DNA of 64,000 bases from Methanofollis aquaemaris (GTDB lineage Archaea; Halobacteriota; Methanomicrobia; Methanomicrobiales; Methanofollaceae), in contig NZ_CP036172.1 of the NCBI RefSeq assembly GCF_017357525.1, forward strand, positions 1,338,561-1,402,560, in the 5' to 3' direction. Below are positions 19,498 to 27,870 of this stretch, one piece after another. The position numbers and the translations under genes were made by a program. The stretch's first letter is position 1. Each line of letters begins with the position of its first letter. Below the pieces are notes generated by a model. That model did no database searches, was not told the origin of the DNA, and was given only the letters and a program-made list of their open reading frames with translations.

Positions 19498-19627
19498 ATC
19501 ACCGCACCGCACACACATGAGAGGATGCCCCCCTGAGGATTATAATATCAAGTGACGCAGGGCGAATGTGAGGTAATGCTCAAGAACTCTCGTCATGACA
19601 GGGAGGGGGACGGGAACAGAGCACATC

Positions 19628-19750
19628 ACCCCCCTATCCTCACCATGGAGGGGTCCGGGCGGTCAGCCCCCCAGGGCGAGAGCGTGACAAAAATTTCTTC
19701 GGTTTTCTGTGAGGCGGCCCGTATGATCGACGTGCCTTTCCACACGCTCG
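19628..19750 (+). repeat. Dispersed intergenic repeat, copy D1
   Basis: The copy begins with CCCCCTATCCTCACCATGG and has a GGGGTCCGGG core. The segment from GTGACAAAAATTTCTTCGG through ATCGACGTGCCTTTCCACAC is nearly identical to the copy at 55207-55332 over about 65 bp. Confidence 0.8.
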
Positions 19751-19820
19751 CACCGGGGGCGCTTCCCCCGGACCCCCGGGATTGCGATAGGGCCGGGAAG
19801 GCAGCGAGGAGATCATCAAG
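19745..19820 (-). repeat. Dispersed intergenic repeat, copy D2 (inverted)
   Basis: This copy directly abuts D1 in the opposite orientation. Its reverse complement reads GATCTCCTCGCTGCCTTCCC, CCCTATCGCAATCC and the core GGGGGTCCGGGGGAAGCGCC, closely matching copy A near 5619-5700. Confidence 0.75.
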
Positions 19821-20178
19821 ATGGTGGTGCTGTCCCCGGCGCTCTCCTCATGTGGGGAACCAGAGGGGTCAGACCCCCGCACAAAGACCCGTACAGACAA
19901 TTTTTTCACGGCCAAAAATTTCTGTCGTTCAATCGCATGCTCCTGGCGACCTTTTGTTCTTGACTTGCCACCGCGATTGATCAGAGCGACCGGGCGAAGA
20001 TGCCCGCGCTCCGCACACCGCCACCGGTTCACTCCCCAAATTCACAGGCCCCATTTCTGCAGAAAAAAACCAGAGTGCCCGCCGGATCTTCGGCGTCTTC
20101 GAAATGTCCGGGGGGCGGAGAGGGCCAGGCCCATCCGTCACCTTTTTCTTTTGTGACGTAGAACTTATAGAGGCCCAT

Positions 20179-20251
20179 AGCCCGGTAGTGTAGCGGTCAA
20201 TCATGGGGGACTCTGGATCCCCCGACAGCAGTTCGAATCTGCTCCGGGCTA
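20179..20251 (+). tRNA. tRNA-Gln (CTG anticodon)
   Basis: The acceptor arms AGCCCGG and CCGGGCT pair over 7 bp with an A discriminator. The anticodon stem GGGGA/TCCCC carries the loop CTCTGGA, giving anticodon CTG. The T arm is AGCAG-TTCGAAT-CTGCT. No intron is seen. Confidence 0.95.
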
Positions 20252-20270
20252 CTCCTTTTCCGACAGACTG

Positions 20271-21125
20271 ATGCTTGAGCCGGTGCTATCGTCAGGCATG
20301 AAACGGCCGTACCTGGTCGGGGCCGGCATCCGCTCCGACGACGAGAAGACCTTCCCGGCCCTGGCAGCGATGTACCACACGGGCGAGATCGACCACATCC
20401 AGGTCCAGATAAACCCCGAAGATCAGCAGACCTTCAAACGGCACATCGAGACGATCGCTGCAGGCGGGGTGAAGGTCGTCGTCCACGCCCCCCACCACGG
20501 CCACGGCCTCAACCCCTGCGCACCGACCGCCTACGAGACCTGGTCAGAGGTCGAAGCGCGGGCCTGGACCGAACTCGCCCTCGCAGAGACCGCCGAGGCC
20601 GCGGATCTCACCGGCGCGGAGACGATCGTCCTCCACACCGGACGCTACCTGCCGGGCAGAGAAGAAGAAGCGGTGGCCACCTTCGAGACCTTCCTCGACG
20701 AGTTCTTCGACCCACGGTTTGTCCTCGAAAACCTCCCCTCCGTCTACGCCGACTACCCCCTCCTCGGCAACACCGCCGACGAACTCAAGAGCCTCGGGGG
20801 CGGGCGGATACGCGGCTACTGCCTCGACTTCGCCCACCTCTTCTGCACGGCAAATTATCTCGGGGTTCCCTACGCCGACCTCCTCGCCCCCTTCGCCGAC
20901 CTCCCCCTCCTCCTCTTCCACCTCTCCAACAGCAGGCGGGGTTCGATCACCGACGAACACCTCGCCCTCGACCACCCGGAGGGGGGCCTCAACTTCGCAG
21001 AGGTCGTCCCCTTCATCGCCGCGCACCCGACGATCGAGACAAGCCTGGAGTACAAGGAGAACGATCCGGCAGTCTACGTGGCGCAGCTCAAGGCCTTCGA
21101 CGCGCTCTACCGGGAACATCTCTGA
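20271..21125 (+). CDS. Xylose isomerase-like TIM-barrel protein (sugar phosphate isomerase/epimerase family)
   Basis: The 284-residue protein has the pattern of the AP-endonuclease-2/xylose-isomerase TIM barrel. Metal-ligand-like residues occur on successive strands: VVVHAPHHGHG, IVLHTGRYLPG, FVLENLPSVY, YCLDFAHLF, LLFHLSNSRRG and ETSLEYKEN. Proteins of this fold act as sugar isomerases, epimerases or AP endonucleases, so the substrate cannot be named. The ATG at 20271 comes only 19 nt after tRNA-Gln; an in-frame ATG at 20298 (MKRPYLVG) is an alternative start with a weak upstream TCAGG. It probably shares the tRNA promoter or has its own very short one. Confidence 0.7.
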   Translation: MLEPVLSSGMKRPYLVGAGIRSDDEKTFPALAAMYHTGEIDHIQVQINPEDQQTFKRHIETIAAGGVKVVVHAPHHGHGLNPCAPTAYETWSEVEARAWTELALAETAEAADLTGAETIVLHTGRYLPGREEEAVATFETFLDEFFDPRFVLENLPSVYADYPLLGNTADELKSLGGGRIRGYCLDFAHLFCTANYLGVPYADLLAPFADLPLLLFHLSNSRRGSITDEHLALDHPEGGLNFAEVVPFIAAHPTIETSLEYKENDPAVYVAQLKAFDALYREHL

Positions 21126-21190
21126 GAACGAAAAATCAGTTGCGTATAAAATCTTGATCGCTCTCCTCCCGACAGGGGAGCGGGCAGAAA

Positions 21191-21260
21191 CCGGGGCATT
21201 CTGTCGTCCCCGGCGCGAGACAACGGCGAAGGTGTTGCGATGGGGATCGCACGTCGGACC
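21191..21260 (+). repeat. Dispersed intergenic repeat, partial copy I
   Basis: CCCCGGCGCGAGACAACGGCG, then GAAGGTGTTGCGAT and CGCACGTCGGACC, match the right half of the copy at 45353-45591. It lies between two convergent 3' ends. Confidence 0.65.
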
Positions 21261-21304
21261 ATCACGGGGATTGATCGACGGGTGTGAGAACGCAGGGGAT
21301 GAGA

Positions 21305-21486
21305 TCAGAACAGCCGGCCGTCTTCTCTGAGCCCCGCGATGTGGAACTCGATTGCCTCGCGCATCCGCGCATCCGCTCCTCCGCCTCCTCCATGCTCGCC
21401 CCCGCGACAACACATCCCGGAAGGTCAGGGGAATATGCCGAATAGTTCCCGTCGGCCTTTTCGACGATAACAGAAAACTGATCCAT
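21305..21486 (-). pseudogene. HicB-family antitoxin-like gene, frameshifted by an 8-bp tandem duplication
   Basis: The frame opens with MDQFSVIVEKADGNYSAYSP then DLPGCVVAGASMEEAEERMR, a clear HicB/UPF0150 domain. The sequence GCGCATCC then occurs twice in tandem on the plus strand (21359-21366 and 21367-21374). Removing one copy restores EAIEFHIAGLREDGRLF and a stop at 21305, the usual HicB ending; with both copies the frame runs on into unrelated sequence. HicB proteins normally neutralise the HicA mRNA interferase, but no hicA is next to this gene, and many archaeal HicB homologues are solitary. The 3' end converges on the isomerase-like gene. It is either a recent pseudogene, a slippage-variable gene or a sequence error. 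Confidence 0.8.
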
Positions 21487-21529
21487 GCACTCCTCCTCTC
21501 TTTTTCAGAGCCTTTCGCACAAAAAAAGA

Positions 21530-22258
21530 TCAGGCCAGGAAGGCCGCGAGCACCCCGCTGAGGAAGACCCCGTCGAAGGTGCCCGCACCCCCGATGCTCA
21601 CCATCGGAGCGCCCAGTTCACCAAGCCGTCTGAGGTTGAGGAGGTCGGCACCGATGAGCGTCCCGAGCGTCCCCGAGATATAGGCGATCACCGGCGCGGC
21701 GATCACCGCCGCCTCGCCCCCGCCCACAAAGAGCGAGAGGACAAGGGCGACGATGAGGGCGGCCAGTGGCGGGACGAAGAAGGGCGTGGCGATCCCGAGG
21801 CCGGGCACCGGACGGGCCACCCGATGCGTGATCAGGGCAACGATCAGCACCCCGACCAGAGCAAGGAAAAAGACCGTGGTCCCGCCCGGGATCAGCAGCG
21901 CACGGCCCAGGAGATAGACCGAGATGAAGAGAGGGATCAGCGCCCCGCCGAGATTGATCGCCACCGTCGTCTCGGGCGCGACCTCCGGTATCCGGTAGAC
22001 CCACCCGTAGAAGGGGCTGTAGGTCTTCTCCATCCGCACCGGTCCGCCGGTCTTGAGCGTGGTGAGCGGGATGTTCACCAGGCTCCCGACCAGCGTGAAG
22101 ATGAGGATGAGGAACACCGTGCCCGCCGAGAAACCGAGTTTGGCAAAGGCCGAACCGATGATGCTGAGGAAGAGGAACGGGATCAGGAAGAGGAGTACAA
22201 GGAAGAGAAAACCGATCATCAGCAGGCTGAACGGATTGAAGAAACACCTGCGGGCCAT
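21530..22258 (-). CDS. DUF1614 integral membrane protein
   Basis: The 242-residue product has about seven hydrophobic segments and the conserved C-terminal block GTLGTLIGADLLNL then SIGGAGTFDGVFLSGVLAA, typical of DUF1614 proteins of methanogens. Function is unknown. A second DUF1614 gene is at 33197 and shares this block almost exactly. It starts 22 nt downstream of the fibrillarin stop on the same strand, so it is probably part of the nop5-flpA transcript, without an obvious functional tie. Confidence 0.8.
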   Translation of the reverse strand: MARRCFFNPFSLLMIGFLFLVLLFLIPFLFLSIIGSAFAKLGFSAGTVFLILIFTLVGSLVNIPLTTLKTGGPVRMEKTYSPFYGWVYRIPEVAPETTVAINLGGALIPLFISVYLLGRALLIPGGTTVFFLALVGVLIVALITHRVARPVPGLGIATPFFVPPLAALIVALVLSLFVGGGEAAVIAAPVIAYISGTLGTLIGADLLNLRRLGELGAPMVSIGGAGTFDGVFLSGVLAAFLA

Positions 22259-22279
22259 GAAGAAAAGAAGGTGAAGATC

Positions 22280-22885
22280 TTATTTCAGGGCTTCGCAGAC
22301 GATGGCCGCGTGATCGTGATGGTAGGGCTCAAGCCACTTCACCTCTTTCACCACAAGCCCGCCCTCCTCCAGGGCCCTGACCGTCTCGTCCGCAACCTCC
22401 TTCGGACTCTTCCTGATGTCCACACTCCTGGTCTTGAGCATCAGGATGAACGTCCCACCCGGCCGGAGGAAGGGGAGGTTTGCGAGAGCGATCCGCACCT
22501 GATCGGGTTGGGCTACGTCCTGGTAGATGAGGTCGACTGTCTCGACGACTCCCTGATAGGCCGCGGGCCGCCCGGCATCGGCCATGATCGGGATGATGTT
22601 CTTTCTGTGCCGGCAGACTTCGAGGAGATCCTGCATCGGCCGCGGGGCGAACTCCACCGCATAGGCCACCTCCACATAGTCGGCAACATGGGAGACCGTC
22701 GTGCCGTTGGCCGCACCCAGGTACAGCACCCGCAGGTCTGCGGTGAGGTCGAAGGTGCCGCCCAGCATCGCATACGCCGCAAACTTCGAGCGGTATGGGT
22801 TCCATACGCGGCACTCCCCGACCATCCGCTCCCCATATACCCCTCCCTCGCCTGGCGAGACGAGGACACCGTCGAGCCAGATCAT
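22280..22885 (-). CDS. flpA: Fibrillarin-like rRNA/tRNA 2'-O-methyltransferase
   Basis: The 201-residue protein has the fibrillarin pattern: VWNPYRSKFAAYAMLGG, the SAM-binding RVLYLGAANGTTVSHVADYV (about 70-90), YAVEFAPRPM and the Asp-containing VDLIYQDVAQPDQ. It is the catalytic subunit of box C/D ribonucleoproteins and 2'-O-methylates rRNA and tRNA at guide-selected sites with Nop5 and L7Ae. It is slightly short for the family because the N-terminus is compact. It overlaps the upstream nop5 gene by 4 nt (22882-22885), the usual archaeal pairing and evidence for coupled translation. No box C/D guide was recognised in the window. Confidence 0.95.
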   Translation of the reverse strand: MIWLDGVLVSPGEGGVYGERMVGECRVWNPYRSKFAAYAMLGGTFDLTADLRVLYLGAANGTTVSHVADYVEVAYAVEFAPRPMQDLLEVCRHRKNIIPIMADAGRPAAYQGVVETVDLIYQDVAQPDQVRIALANLPFLRPGGTFILMLKTRSVDIRKSPKEVADETVRALEEGGLVVKEVKWLEPYHHDHAAIVCEALK

Positions 22886-23727
22886 GCCAACTCTCCCGCG
22901 GCGTCGATCCGCGCCTGCGCCTTATCAAGGAAAGCCTCGTCCAGTTCACCGCGATAACAGTCAATGCGCGCCGCGATGACCAGTTTGGCGGCAAGCACCC
23001 GTGCCACCCGCCCCCGAAGGTTCCTGGGGGCATTGTGGACGCGCCGGTGCTGGAAGATCACCCCGTGTTTCGGGGATGGGGCACTGCCCCTGATATGGGC
23101 GAAGAGGGCCGAGCGCGCGCCGAGCACCTGGACCGTCGCCCCCGGCATCCTGGAGAGAGGGACAAGCCCTCCCGCAGCGGCCATCAACCTGGCCGCGACC
23201 AGGCCGCCGACGAGAGCGCTGGTGTTCGGGAGGACGACGTCCGCCTGCCTGGAAACATCACGCGCCAGACGTCTGCGCATCTCTCCGAGGGCCTCGATCT
23301 CCCGGCCCACCTGCCGCAGCGGCGGTGAACGACTCCGCATGATCTTGCCGCCGAGGGCCTTCCCGCCCCGGCGGTATTTCCGGGTGAACCCCGGATCGAT
23401 GACGGCCTGCCAGTCCACCGCCCGCTCGAGGAGGAGGTTGATGACATGGTCGACCTCGTCGAGAGTCCTGACCATCTGAAGGAGCTCGACGTCCTTTGCA
23501 GAGAGGTCTTCCGCGACCTGCGCCCTGGTCAGGGCGATGCAAACGGCCCTGAGCGAGGCGAGATATTCCTGCCGGCCGGAAACGGCGCCGCACTCCTCCG
23601 CCACTCTCCAGTCGGGGATGAGGAGTTCGGGGCCAAGGGCCCGGATCCGTCCTGCGAGGGCCTCGGGGTCGGACCCGGCCGGACTGCACCGGCCACCGTC
23701 GAGGTCCCCGAACCAGTAGCGCTCCAT
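22882..23727 (-). CDS. Nop5/Nop56-family box C/D RNP core protein
   Basis: The C-terminal half holds the NOP domain: GATVQVLGARSALFAHIRG, SAPSPKHGVIFQH and NAPRNLRGRVARVLAAKLVI. The middle is a coiled-coil rich in basic residues, and the N-terminal third is divergent. Nop5 bridges fibrillarin and L7Ae on the guide RNA. At 281 residues it is shorter than many archaeal Nop5 proteins (commonly about 370 or more), mainly through a shortened N-domain and no lysine-rich tail. It is the first gene of the nop5-flpA-DUF1614 set. It is divergent from the cation antiporter, with about 75 nt between the starts. Confidence 0.92.
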   Translation of the reverse strand: MERYWFGDLDGGRCSPAGSDPEALAGRIRALGPELLIPDWRVAEECGAVSGRQEYLASLRAVCIALTRAQVAEDLSAKDVELLQMVRTLDEVDHVINLLLERAVDWQAVIDPGFTRKYRRGGKALGGKIMRSRSPPLRQVGREIEALGEMRRRLARDVSRQADVVLPNTSALVGGLVAARLMAAAGGLVPLSRMPGATVQVLGARSALFAHIRGSAPSPKHGVIFQHRRVHNAPRNLRGRVARVLAAKLVIAARIDCYRGELDEAFLDKAQARIDAAGELA

Positions 23728-23803
23728 GGGTACACTGTGGGCATGCAGGGAGCATTAACATAGCAGGCGCGGAAGAGATCTACGGATAGGAATCTGACAG
23801 ACA

Positions 23804-24733
23804 ATGATCATCGAGGCCATTATCTTCATCATCGGCATCATTCTCCTGGTCAAGGGTGCAGACTATTTTGTCGGCGGAGGGAGCGGGCTTGCGGCACGCT
23901 TCGGAGTTTCGGCGGCGACCATCGGGTTCACGGTCATCGCCTTCGGCACCTCGCTCCCCGAATTCGTGGTGAGCGTAAACGCCATCATCTCCCATGACGG
24001 GGGGATCGCACTCGGCAACGTGCTGGGCAGCAACATCGCCAACATCGCCCTGGTCCTCGCCCTCTGTGCCATCATCAACCCGAAGATCGTCGGGAGCAGA
24101 GCGACCGCAGGGCTGATGCTCAGAGAGACGTGGCTGATGCTCGCCGCCACCGTGCTCTTCCTCCTCCTTGCGATGCGAGGGGCCTTCGACGTCTGGGCGG
24201 GGGCCGCGATGCTCATCGCCTTCGTCGCCATCCTTGCGGTCCTCTGGCGGGGTGGCGGGGCCGCGGCCGGAGCCGAAGGTGAGGTCAGGTCACATGGGAG
24301 GCGGGACATTATCCTCACTCTCGGGGGACTGCTTGCCGTGATCATCGGTGCGCAACTCGTTGTCGACACCGCGGTGAAGATCGCCGGCGCCCTCGGCGTC
24401 CCGACCTTCATCATCGGGCTCTCGATCGTAGCGATCGGCACCTCCCTCCCCGAACTTGCGACCTCGATCGTCGCGATCATGAAGAACGAGGGCGGGATCT
24501 CGGTCGGGAACATCCTGGGCAGCAACATCTTCAACCTCCTCTTCGTGATGGGCGTGGGGGCCCTCATCAGCCCGGTGCTGATCGGGAGTCTCACCGATGT
24601 GCTCATCACCGCCGCCTTCTCCGCGGCGGTCATCCCCCTCTTCCTGCTCGGCGACCGGATGACCAGACTCTGGGCGGCGGGTCTGCTCGCGGCGTACGCC
24701 CTCTATATCGGCGCGATCTTCGGGCTGCTCTAG
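23804..24733 (+). CDS. Calcium/sodium antiporter of the CaCA (YrbG) family
   Basis: The 309-residue membrane protein has two inverted homologous halves of about five helices each. Each half has the alpha-repeat signature: GTSLPEFVVSVNA... GNVLGSNIANI (about 48-85) and GTSLPELATSIVA... GNILGSNIFNL (about 212-245). These residues form the ion-binding site of Na+/Ca2+ exchangers. The product probably exports Ca2+ or exchanges another cation for Na+ or H+; ion specificity is inference. Its stop overlaps the 3' end of the convergent TctA-like gene by 4 nt. Confidence 0.92.
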   Translation: MIIEAIIFIIGIILLVKGADYFVGGGSGLAARFGVSAATIGFTVIAFGTSLPEFVVSVNAIISHDGGIALGNVLGSNIANIALVLALCAIINPKIVGSRATAGLMLRETWLMLAATVLFLLLAMRGAFDVWAGAAMLIAFVAILAVLWRGGGAAAGAEGEVRSHGRRDIILTLGGLLAVIIGAQLVVDTAVKIAGALGVPTFIIGLSIVAIGTSLPELATSIVAIMKNEGGISVGNILGSNIFNLLFVMGVGALISPVLIGSLTDVLITAAFSAAVIPLFLLGDRMTRLWAAGLLAAYALYIGAIFGLL

Positions 24734-25938
24734 AAGACCGCCACCCCGAGCGAGGAGAGGATGACCGGGAGCATCACCGCCCCCATACAGGAGACTCTCC
24801 TCACCTGGACGAGCGCCGGGACCGTTCCGATCAGGGTCGCCGCCGCAAGGATGAAGAGTCCGAAGGGGCCGCAGAGGAGAAACGAGAGGAGCGTGACCGA
24901 GAGGACCACCCCGATATGAAGGGGGGCGAGCCTCACCCTCGCGAAGAGTGCGGCCCCCCTGGAACAGAAGAGCGTGAGGAGATAGGCGACCGTCGCTGCA
25001 AGGGCGGCAACGAGCAGGAGAAGAGAGAGCGGCGGGAGATCAAAGGTGGCGAGAGCAACCATCACCCCGTTCCTCGTCCTGCCAAGGGCATACAGGGCCG
25101 AAAGTCCGAGGAAGGCGTTGGCGGTGTTCGCGGCGCTGGTGGCAAGAAGATAGCCCCGCCGGTCCTGGCCGTAGTCGATGACCGAGGCGAGGAGGGCGTT
25201 GGCGGTGGCATTGGAGAGGCCGGGCAGCCAGCCGACGACCGCCCCCGCAACCGAGCCGGTGAAAGAGCAGCGCAGCACGTCCCGTCTCTCCGGGTACGAG
25301 ACTTCCCCGGCCTGAGCGGGCATCCGGCCGCCGCTCGCGAAGAGGATGACCGCAACCCCGAAGAGACCGGAGAGGAGGGGCATCAGGACCGAGGTGCTCC
25401 CATGCCAGGCGAGAAAGGAATACCTGAAGACGAATAGCCCGAGGAACCCTGAAACCAGGAAGACCGCGGCCGACCATTCGGGGGATTCGGAGAAGACGAC
25501 CAGAGCACAGGCGACGACAAGGAGGAGGAGCCCGATCCCCCAGTCGATCGCAGGCTGCAGGAGCGGAAGGATGACGAGGAAGAGGAGCGAGAGGGGGAGG
25601 GCACAGGCGACGGCACTGGCGCTCCCGAGCGCGGAGATCCGCACCGCCTCCGCACCCCGCCCCTCCAGGCAGAGGGCGTGGGCAGGTAGGACCATCACCG
25701 CGGTGTCCGCGTCCGGCACCCCGAGAAAGGTGGACGGGACGCAATCCAGGAAGGTGTGGGTGACGAGGGCGGCGACGAGCGCGGCGGCGAGGGCTTCAGC
25801 CCCCAGGGTACCGAGCAGGACGGAAGAGAGGGAGAGAAGGAGGGCGGCCATGGTGTTGACGTGCACGCCGGGCACCAACCCGCTGACCGTTCCCAGCGCC
25901 ACTCCCGCCAGAATACCGAGGAGGAGGGAGGCGACCAC
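24730..25938 (-). CDS. TctA-like (COG1784) multi-spanning membrane protein
   Basis: About ten to twelve hydrophobic segments and the N-terminal G-x-x-x-G-x-VPGVHVNT motif mark a relative of the tripartite tricarboxylate transporter large subunit, in the archaeal COG1784 branch. A second VGWLPGLSNATAN motif near the middle repeats this pattern, as expected for two inverted halves. Neither a periplasmic binding protein nor a TctB partner lies nearby, so substrate and mechanism are unknown. The GTG start at 25938 is chosen because GGAG lies 8 nt upstream and a TATA box (AAATATATATGG, near 25961-25970) is centred 28 nt upstream; the longer frame runs back through this promoter. It yields 402 aa, usual for the family. 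Confidence 0.78.
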   Translation of the reverse strand: MVASLLLGILAGVALGTVSGLVPGVHVNTMAALLLSLSSVLLGTLGAEALAAALVAALVTHTFLDCVPSTFLGVPDADTAVMVLPAHALCLEGRGAEAVRISALGSASAVACALPLSLLFLVILPLLQPAIDWGIGLLLLVVACALVVFSESPEWSAAVFLVSGFLGLFVFRYSFLAWHGSTSVLMPLLSGLFGVAVILFASGGRMPAQAGEVSYPERRDVLRCSFTGSVAGAVVGWLPGLSNATANALLASVIDYGQDRRGYLLATSAANTANAFLGLSALYALGRTRNGVMVALATFDLPPLSLLLLVAALAATVAYLLTLFCSRGAALFARVRLAPLHIGVVLSVTLLSFLLCGPFGLFILAAATLIGTVPALVQVRRVSCMGAVMLPVILSSLGVAVF

Positions 25939-26022
25939 AGAGGAGACTCCACCCCACGTCCATATATATTTCCCGGCCCGGAGGGGAAACGGTGATATCC
26001 AGGCCGCACCGAACCTTTCTCG
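25939..26022. promoter_or_regulatory. Divergent promoter region, TctA-like / hemD
   Basis: For the leftward gene a clear TATA box AAATATATATGG lies at about 25961-25970, 28 nt from its GTG. For hemD a weaker GTGATATCC lies about 28 nt before its ATG. Both spacings predict leaderless or nearly leaderless transcripts. Confidence 0.55.
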
Positions 26023-26721
26023 ATGTTGATCGCGATCACCCGGCTCCCTGAAAAGGCGGGGAGGGACGCCGCCCTCTGCGCCGAGTTCGGCCATGAGTGT
26101 TATACTGTCTCACCACTCAGGGCCGAACTCATCGAAGATGCAATCGCCCGGTTCGTGGCCGAAGCGAACCGAGGCGCCTTCGACTGCATCTTCTTCACCA
26201 GCGCCCTCCCGGCAGAGGTCATCGCCCCGAAACTCTCCCTCCCCGACGGCGTGAAGAGTGTCGCCATCGGCCCGCAGACGGCGCGGACCCTTGCGCGGCA
26301 CGGGATCGAGGCCGAGACTCTTCCCTCCTTCTACTCGGCCGACTTCGCCCCGTACCTCGGCGAGTGGCTGGCAGGGCGGCGGGTCGGGATCCCGCGGGCC
26401 GCGGTCCCGAACCCCGGCCTCCTGGACGCGATCCGGTCGGCCGGGGGTGAGGCATGCGAGTACCCCTCCTATCGCCTTATCCCGTCAGGCGAGGCGCTCG
26501 ACACCGGCCGGGCCGACGCAGTCCTCTTCACCAGCGCCTCCTCGTTCAGGGAGGCGGGGTGGACACGCCGTCCAGGGCAGATCGTCGCCGCCATCGGTCG
26601 GGTGACGGCCGCGGCGATGGAGGAAGGGGGTGTCCCCCCCGACGTTGTCGGGGACGGTTCCCTTGCCGGGACGCTTGCGACGCTGAACAAACATGCAGAG
26701 GAGAAGAACAACCATGCCTGA
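26023..26721 (+). CDS. hemD: Uroporphyrinogen-III synthase
   Basis: The 232-residue protein has the two-lobed HemD pattern: an N-terminal MLIAITRLPEKAGRDAALC, CIFFTSALPAEVIAP, VAIGPQTARTLARHGIEAE, then GRRVGIPRAAVPNPGLLDAI, DAVLFTSASSFREAGW and VAAIGRVTAAAMEEGG. It cyclises hydroxymethylbilane to uroporphyrinogen III, the precursor of F430, cobamides and sirohaem in methanogens. The sequence family is poorly conserved, but motif order and length fit. The stop overlaps the ATG of cbf5 (ATGCCTGA), so the pair is cotranscribed. Confidence 0.85.
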   Translation: MLIAITRLPEKAGRDAALCAEFGHECYTVSPLRAELIEDAIARFVAEANRGAFDCIFFTSALPAEVIAPKLSLPDGVKSVAIGPQTARTLARHGIEAETLPSFYSADFAPYLGEWLAGRRVGIPRAAVPNPGLLDAIRSAGGEACEYPSYRLIPSGEALDTGRADAVLFTSASSFREAGWTRRPGQIVAAIGRVTAAAMEEGGVPPDVVGDGSLAGTLATLNKHAEEKNNHA

Positions 26722-27634
26722 ACGCCATAGAGTCGCCGGCGTGCCCACCGCCGGACTGGTCGTCGTCGACAAACCGCAGGGGCCGTCCAGCCACCAGGTC
26801 TCCGCCTGGGTCGGGGAGATGCTCGGCGTTTCGATCGGGCATGCCGGCACCCTGGACCCGATGGTCTCGGGGGTGCTGGTGATCATGATCGGCCCGGCGG
26901 TCAGACTCGCCCCGGTCCTCCTCAAAGAGCGCAAAGAGTATGTCTGTGCCATGCGCCTCCACGGCGACGTGCCCGCTGAGATGGTCGAGGAGATCGCAAA
27001 GGAGTTTACCGGCAGGATCTACCAGCGCCCCCCCAGACGGAGTGCGGTGAAGCGGAGCCTGCGGATCAGAAAGATCTACGATCTTGAGATCCTCGATATC
27101 GACGGGAGGCTTGTCCTCTTCAGAGTGGTCTGCGACGCGGGGACGTACATCAGGTCGCTCTGCCACCACCTGGGCCAGGCACTCGGGACCGGCGCCCATA
27201 TGCAGGAACTCCGTCGGACTCGTTCCGGGGTCTTCACCGAAGGGGAAGCACACTCCCTCCATGACCTCAGGGACGCTGTCGAAGCCGCAGAAGAAGGGGA
27301 CTCCTCGGCACTTGAAGCCTTGATCCTCCCTCCCTCTGCCGGGATCGGCGACCTCCACAGAGTCGTGGTGCGGGACACCGCGGTCGACGCCCTCTGCCAT
27401 GGGGCCTCCCTCGCGGGGGTGGGCGTAGTCTCAAAGACGAAGTACAAAAAAGGCGAGACGGTCGCGGTCCTCACCGAGAAGAGCGAACTGATCGCCCTGG
27501 GCGAGGCGCTTACCAACGCCGACGCCTACGAACCAGGGCAGACCGGTCTGGTCGTCGCACCCAGGACCGTGATGATGCCCCCCGGCACCTACCCCTCTCA
27601 CTGGACCAGCAGGCCGCAGCAGAAAAAGGGATAG
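26714..27634 (+). CDS. cbf5: RNA-guided tRNA/rRNA pseudouridine synthase Cbf5 (TruB family)
   Basis: The 306-residue protein has GLVVVDKPQGPSSHQVSAWV, the catalytic GHAGTLDPMVSGVL with the nucleophilic Asp, RPPRRSAVKRSLRIRKIY and VVCDAGTYIRSLCHHLG, followed by a C-terminal PUA domain (from about residue 220; HGASLAGVGVVSKTKYKKGE). It is the catalytic subunit of H/ACA RNPs and also acts on tRNA U55. The ATG at 26714 (MPERHRVAG) overlaps the hemD stop and follows GGAG about 10 nt upstream; an ATG 21 nt earlier is possible but less likely. The pairing with hemD is a transcriptional neighbour relationship without a known common role. Confidence 0.95.
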   Translation: MPERHRVAGVPTAGLVVVDKPQGPSSHQVSAWVGEMLGVSIGHAGTLDPMVSGVLVIMIGPAVRLAPVLLKERKEYVCAMRLHGDVPAEMVEEIAKEFTGRIYQRPPRRSAVKRSLRIRKIYDLEILDIDGRLVLFRVVCDAGTYIRSLCHHLGQALGTGAHMQELRRTRSGVFTEGEAHSLHDLRDAVEAAEEGDSSALEALILPPSAGIGDLHRVVVRDTAVDALCHGASLAGVGVVSKTKYKKGETVAVLTEKSELIALGEALTNADAYEPGQTGLVVAPRTVMMPPGTYPSHWTSRPQQKKG

Positions 27635-27671
27635 CATTAAAACACCCTGACACAAATAGATTAAGGCACGT

Positions 27672-27756
27672 GCTGAGGTAGTCTAGTGGTAGGGCGCGGG
27701 CCTGGAAAGCCCGTGGGGCGTTGAGCCCCTCGGGAGTTCAAATCTCCCCCTCAGCG
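27672..27756 (+). tRNA. tRNA-Ser (GGA anticodon)
   Basis: This class II tRNA has acceptor arms GCTGAGG/CCTCAGC, a G discriminator, anticodon loop CTGGAAA within CGGGC/GCCCG (anticodon GGA, codons UCC/UCU), a long variable arm formed by GGGGC-GTTGA-GCCCC, and the T arm GGGAG-TTCAAAT-CTCCC. No intron is seen. Confidence 0.96.
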
Positions 27757-27870
27757 TCTTCAAATTAAACTCGATTCTTTTCCTGTTCTGATCCATCCGG
27801 TGTTCAATCTTGATCATTTCATTCCCTGATCCGGCATCACCTTCATCATGGCGGCCGCTCAAGGCGGGAT

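Larger units (their letters stand above)
18176..20178. other. Two-kilobase gene-free region
   Basis: No open frame here has a family match, a ribosome-binding site or codon use like the neighbours. The stretch contains an inverted-repeat element (19138-19497) with iterons and a long palindrome, two good copies of the dispersed repeat (19628-19820), a weaker copy near 18692, and a small hairpin CGTCAC/GTGACG around a T-rich loop (20136-20158) just before tRNA-Gln. It separates the leftward S-layer gene from the rightward tRNA-Gln. Confidence 0.7.

Noticed and set aside
21485-22957. 490-residue plus-strand open frame
   Set aside because: Charged low-complexity shadow of the DUF1614 and fibrillarin genes on the minus strand.
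26542-26952. Minus-strand frames opposite hemD-cbf5
   Set aside because: GC-rich shadows; hemD and cbf5 motifs on the plus strand explain the region.
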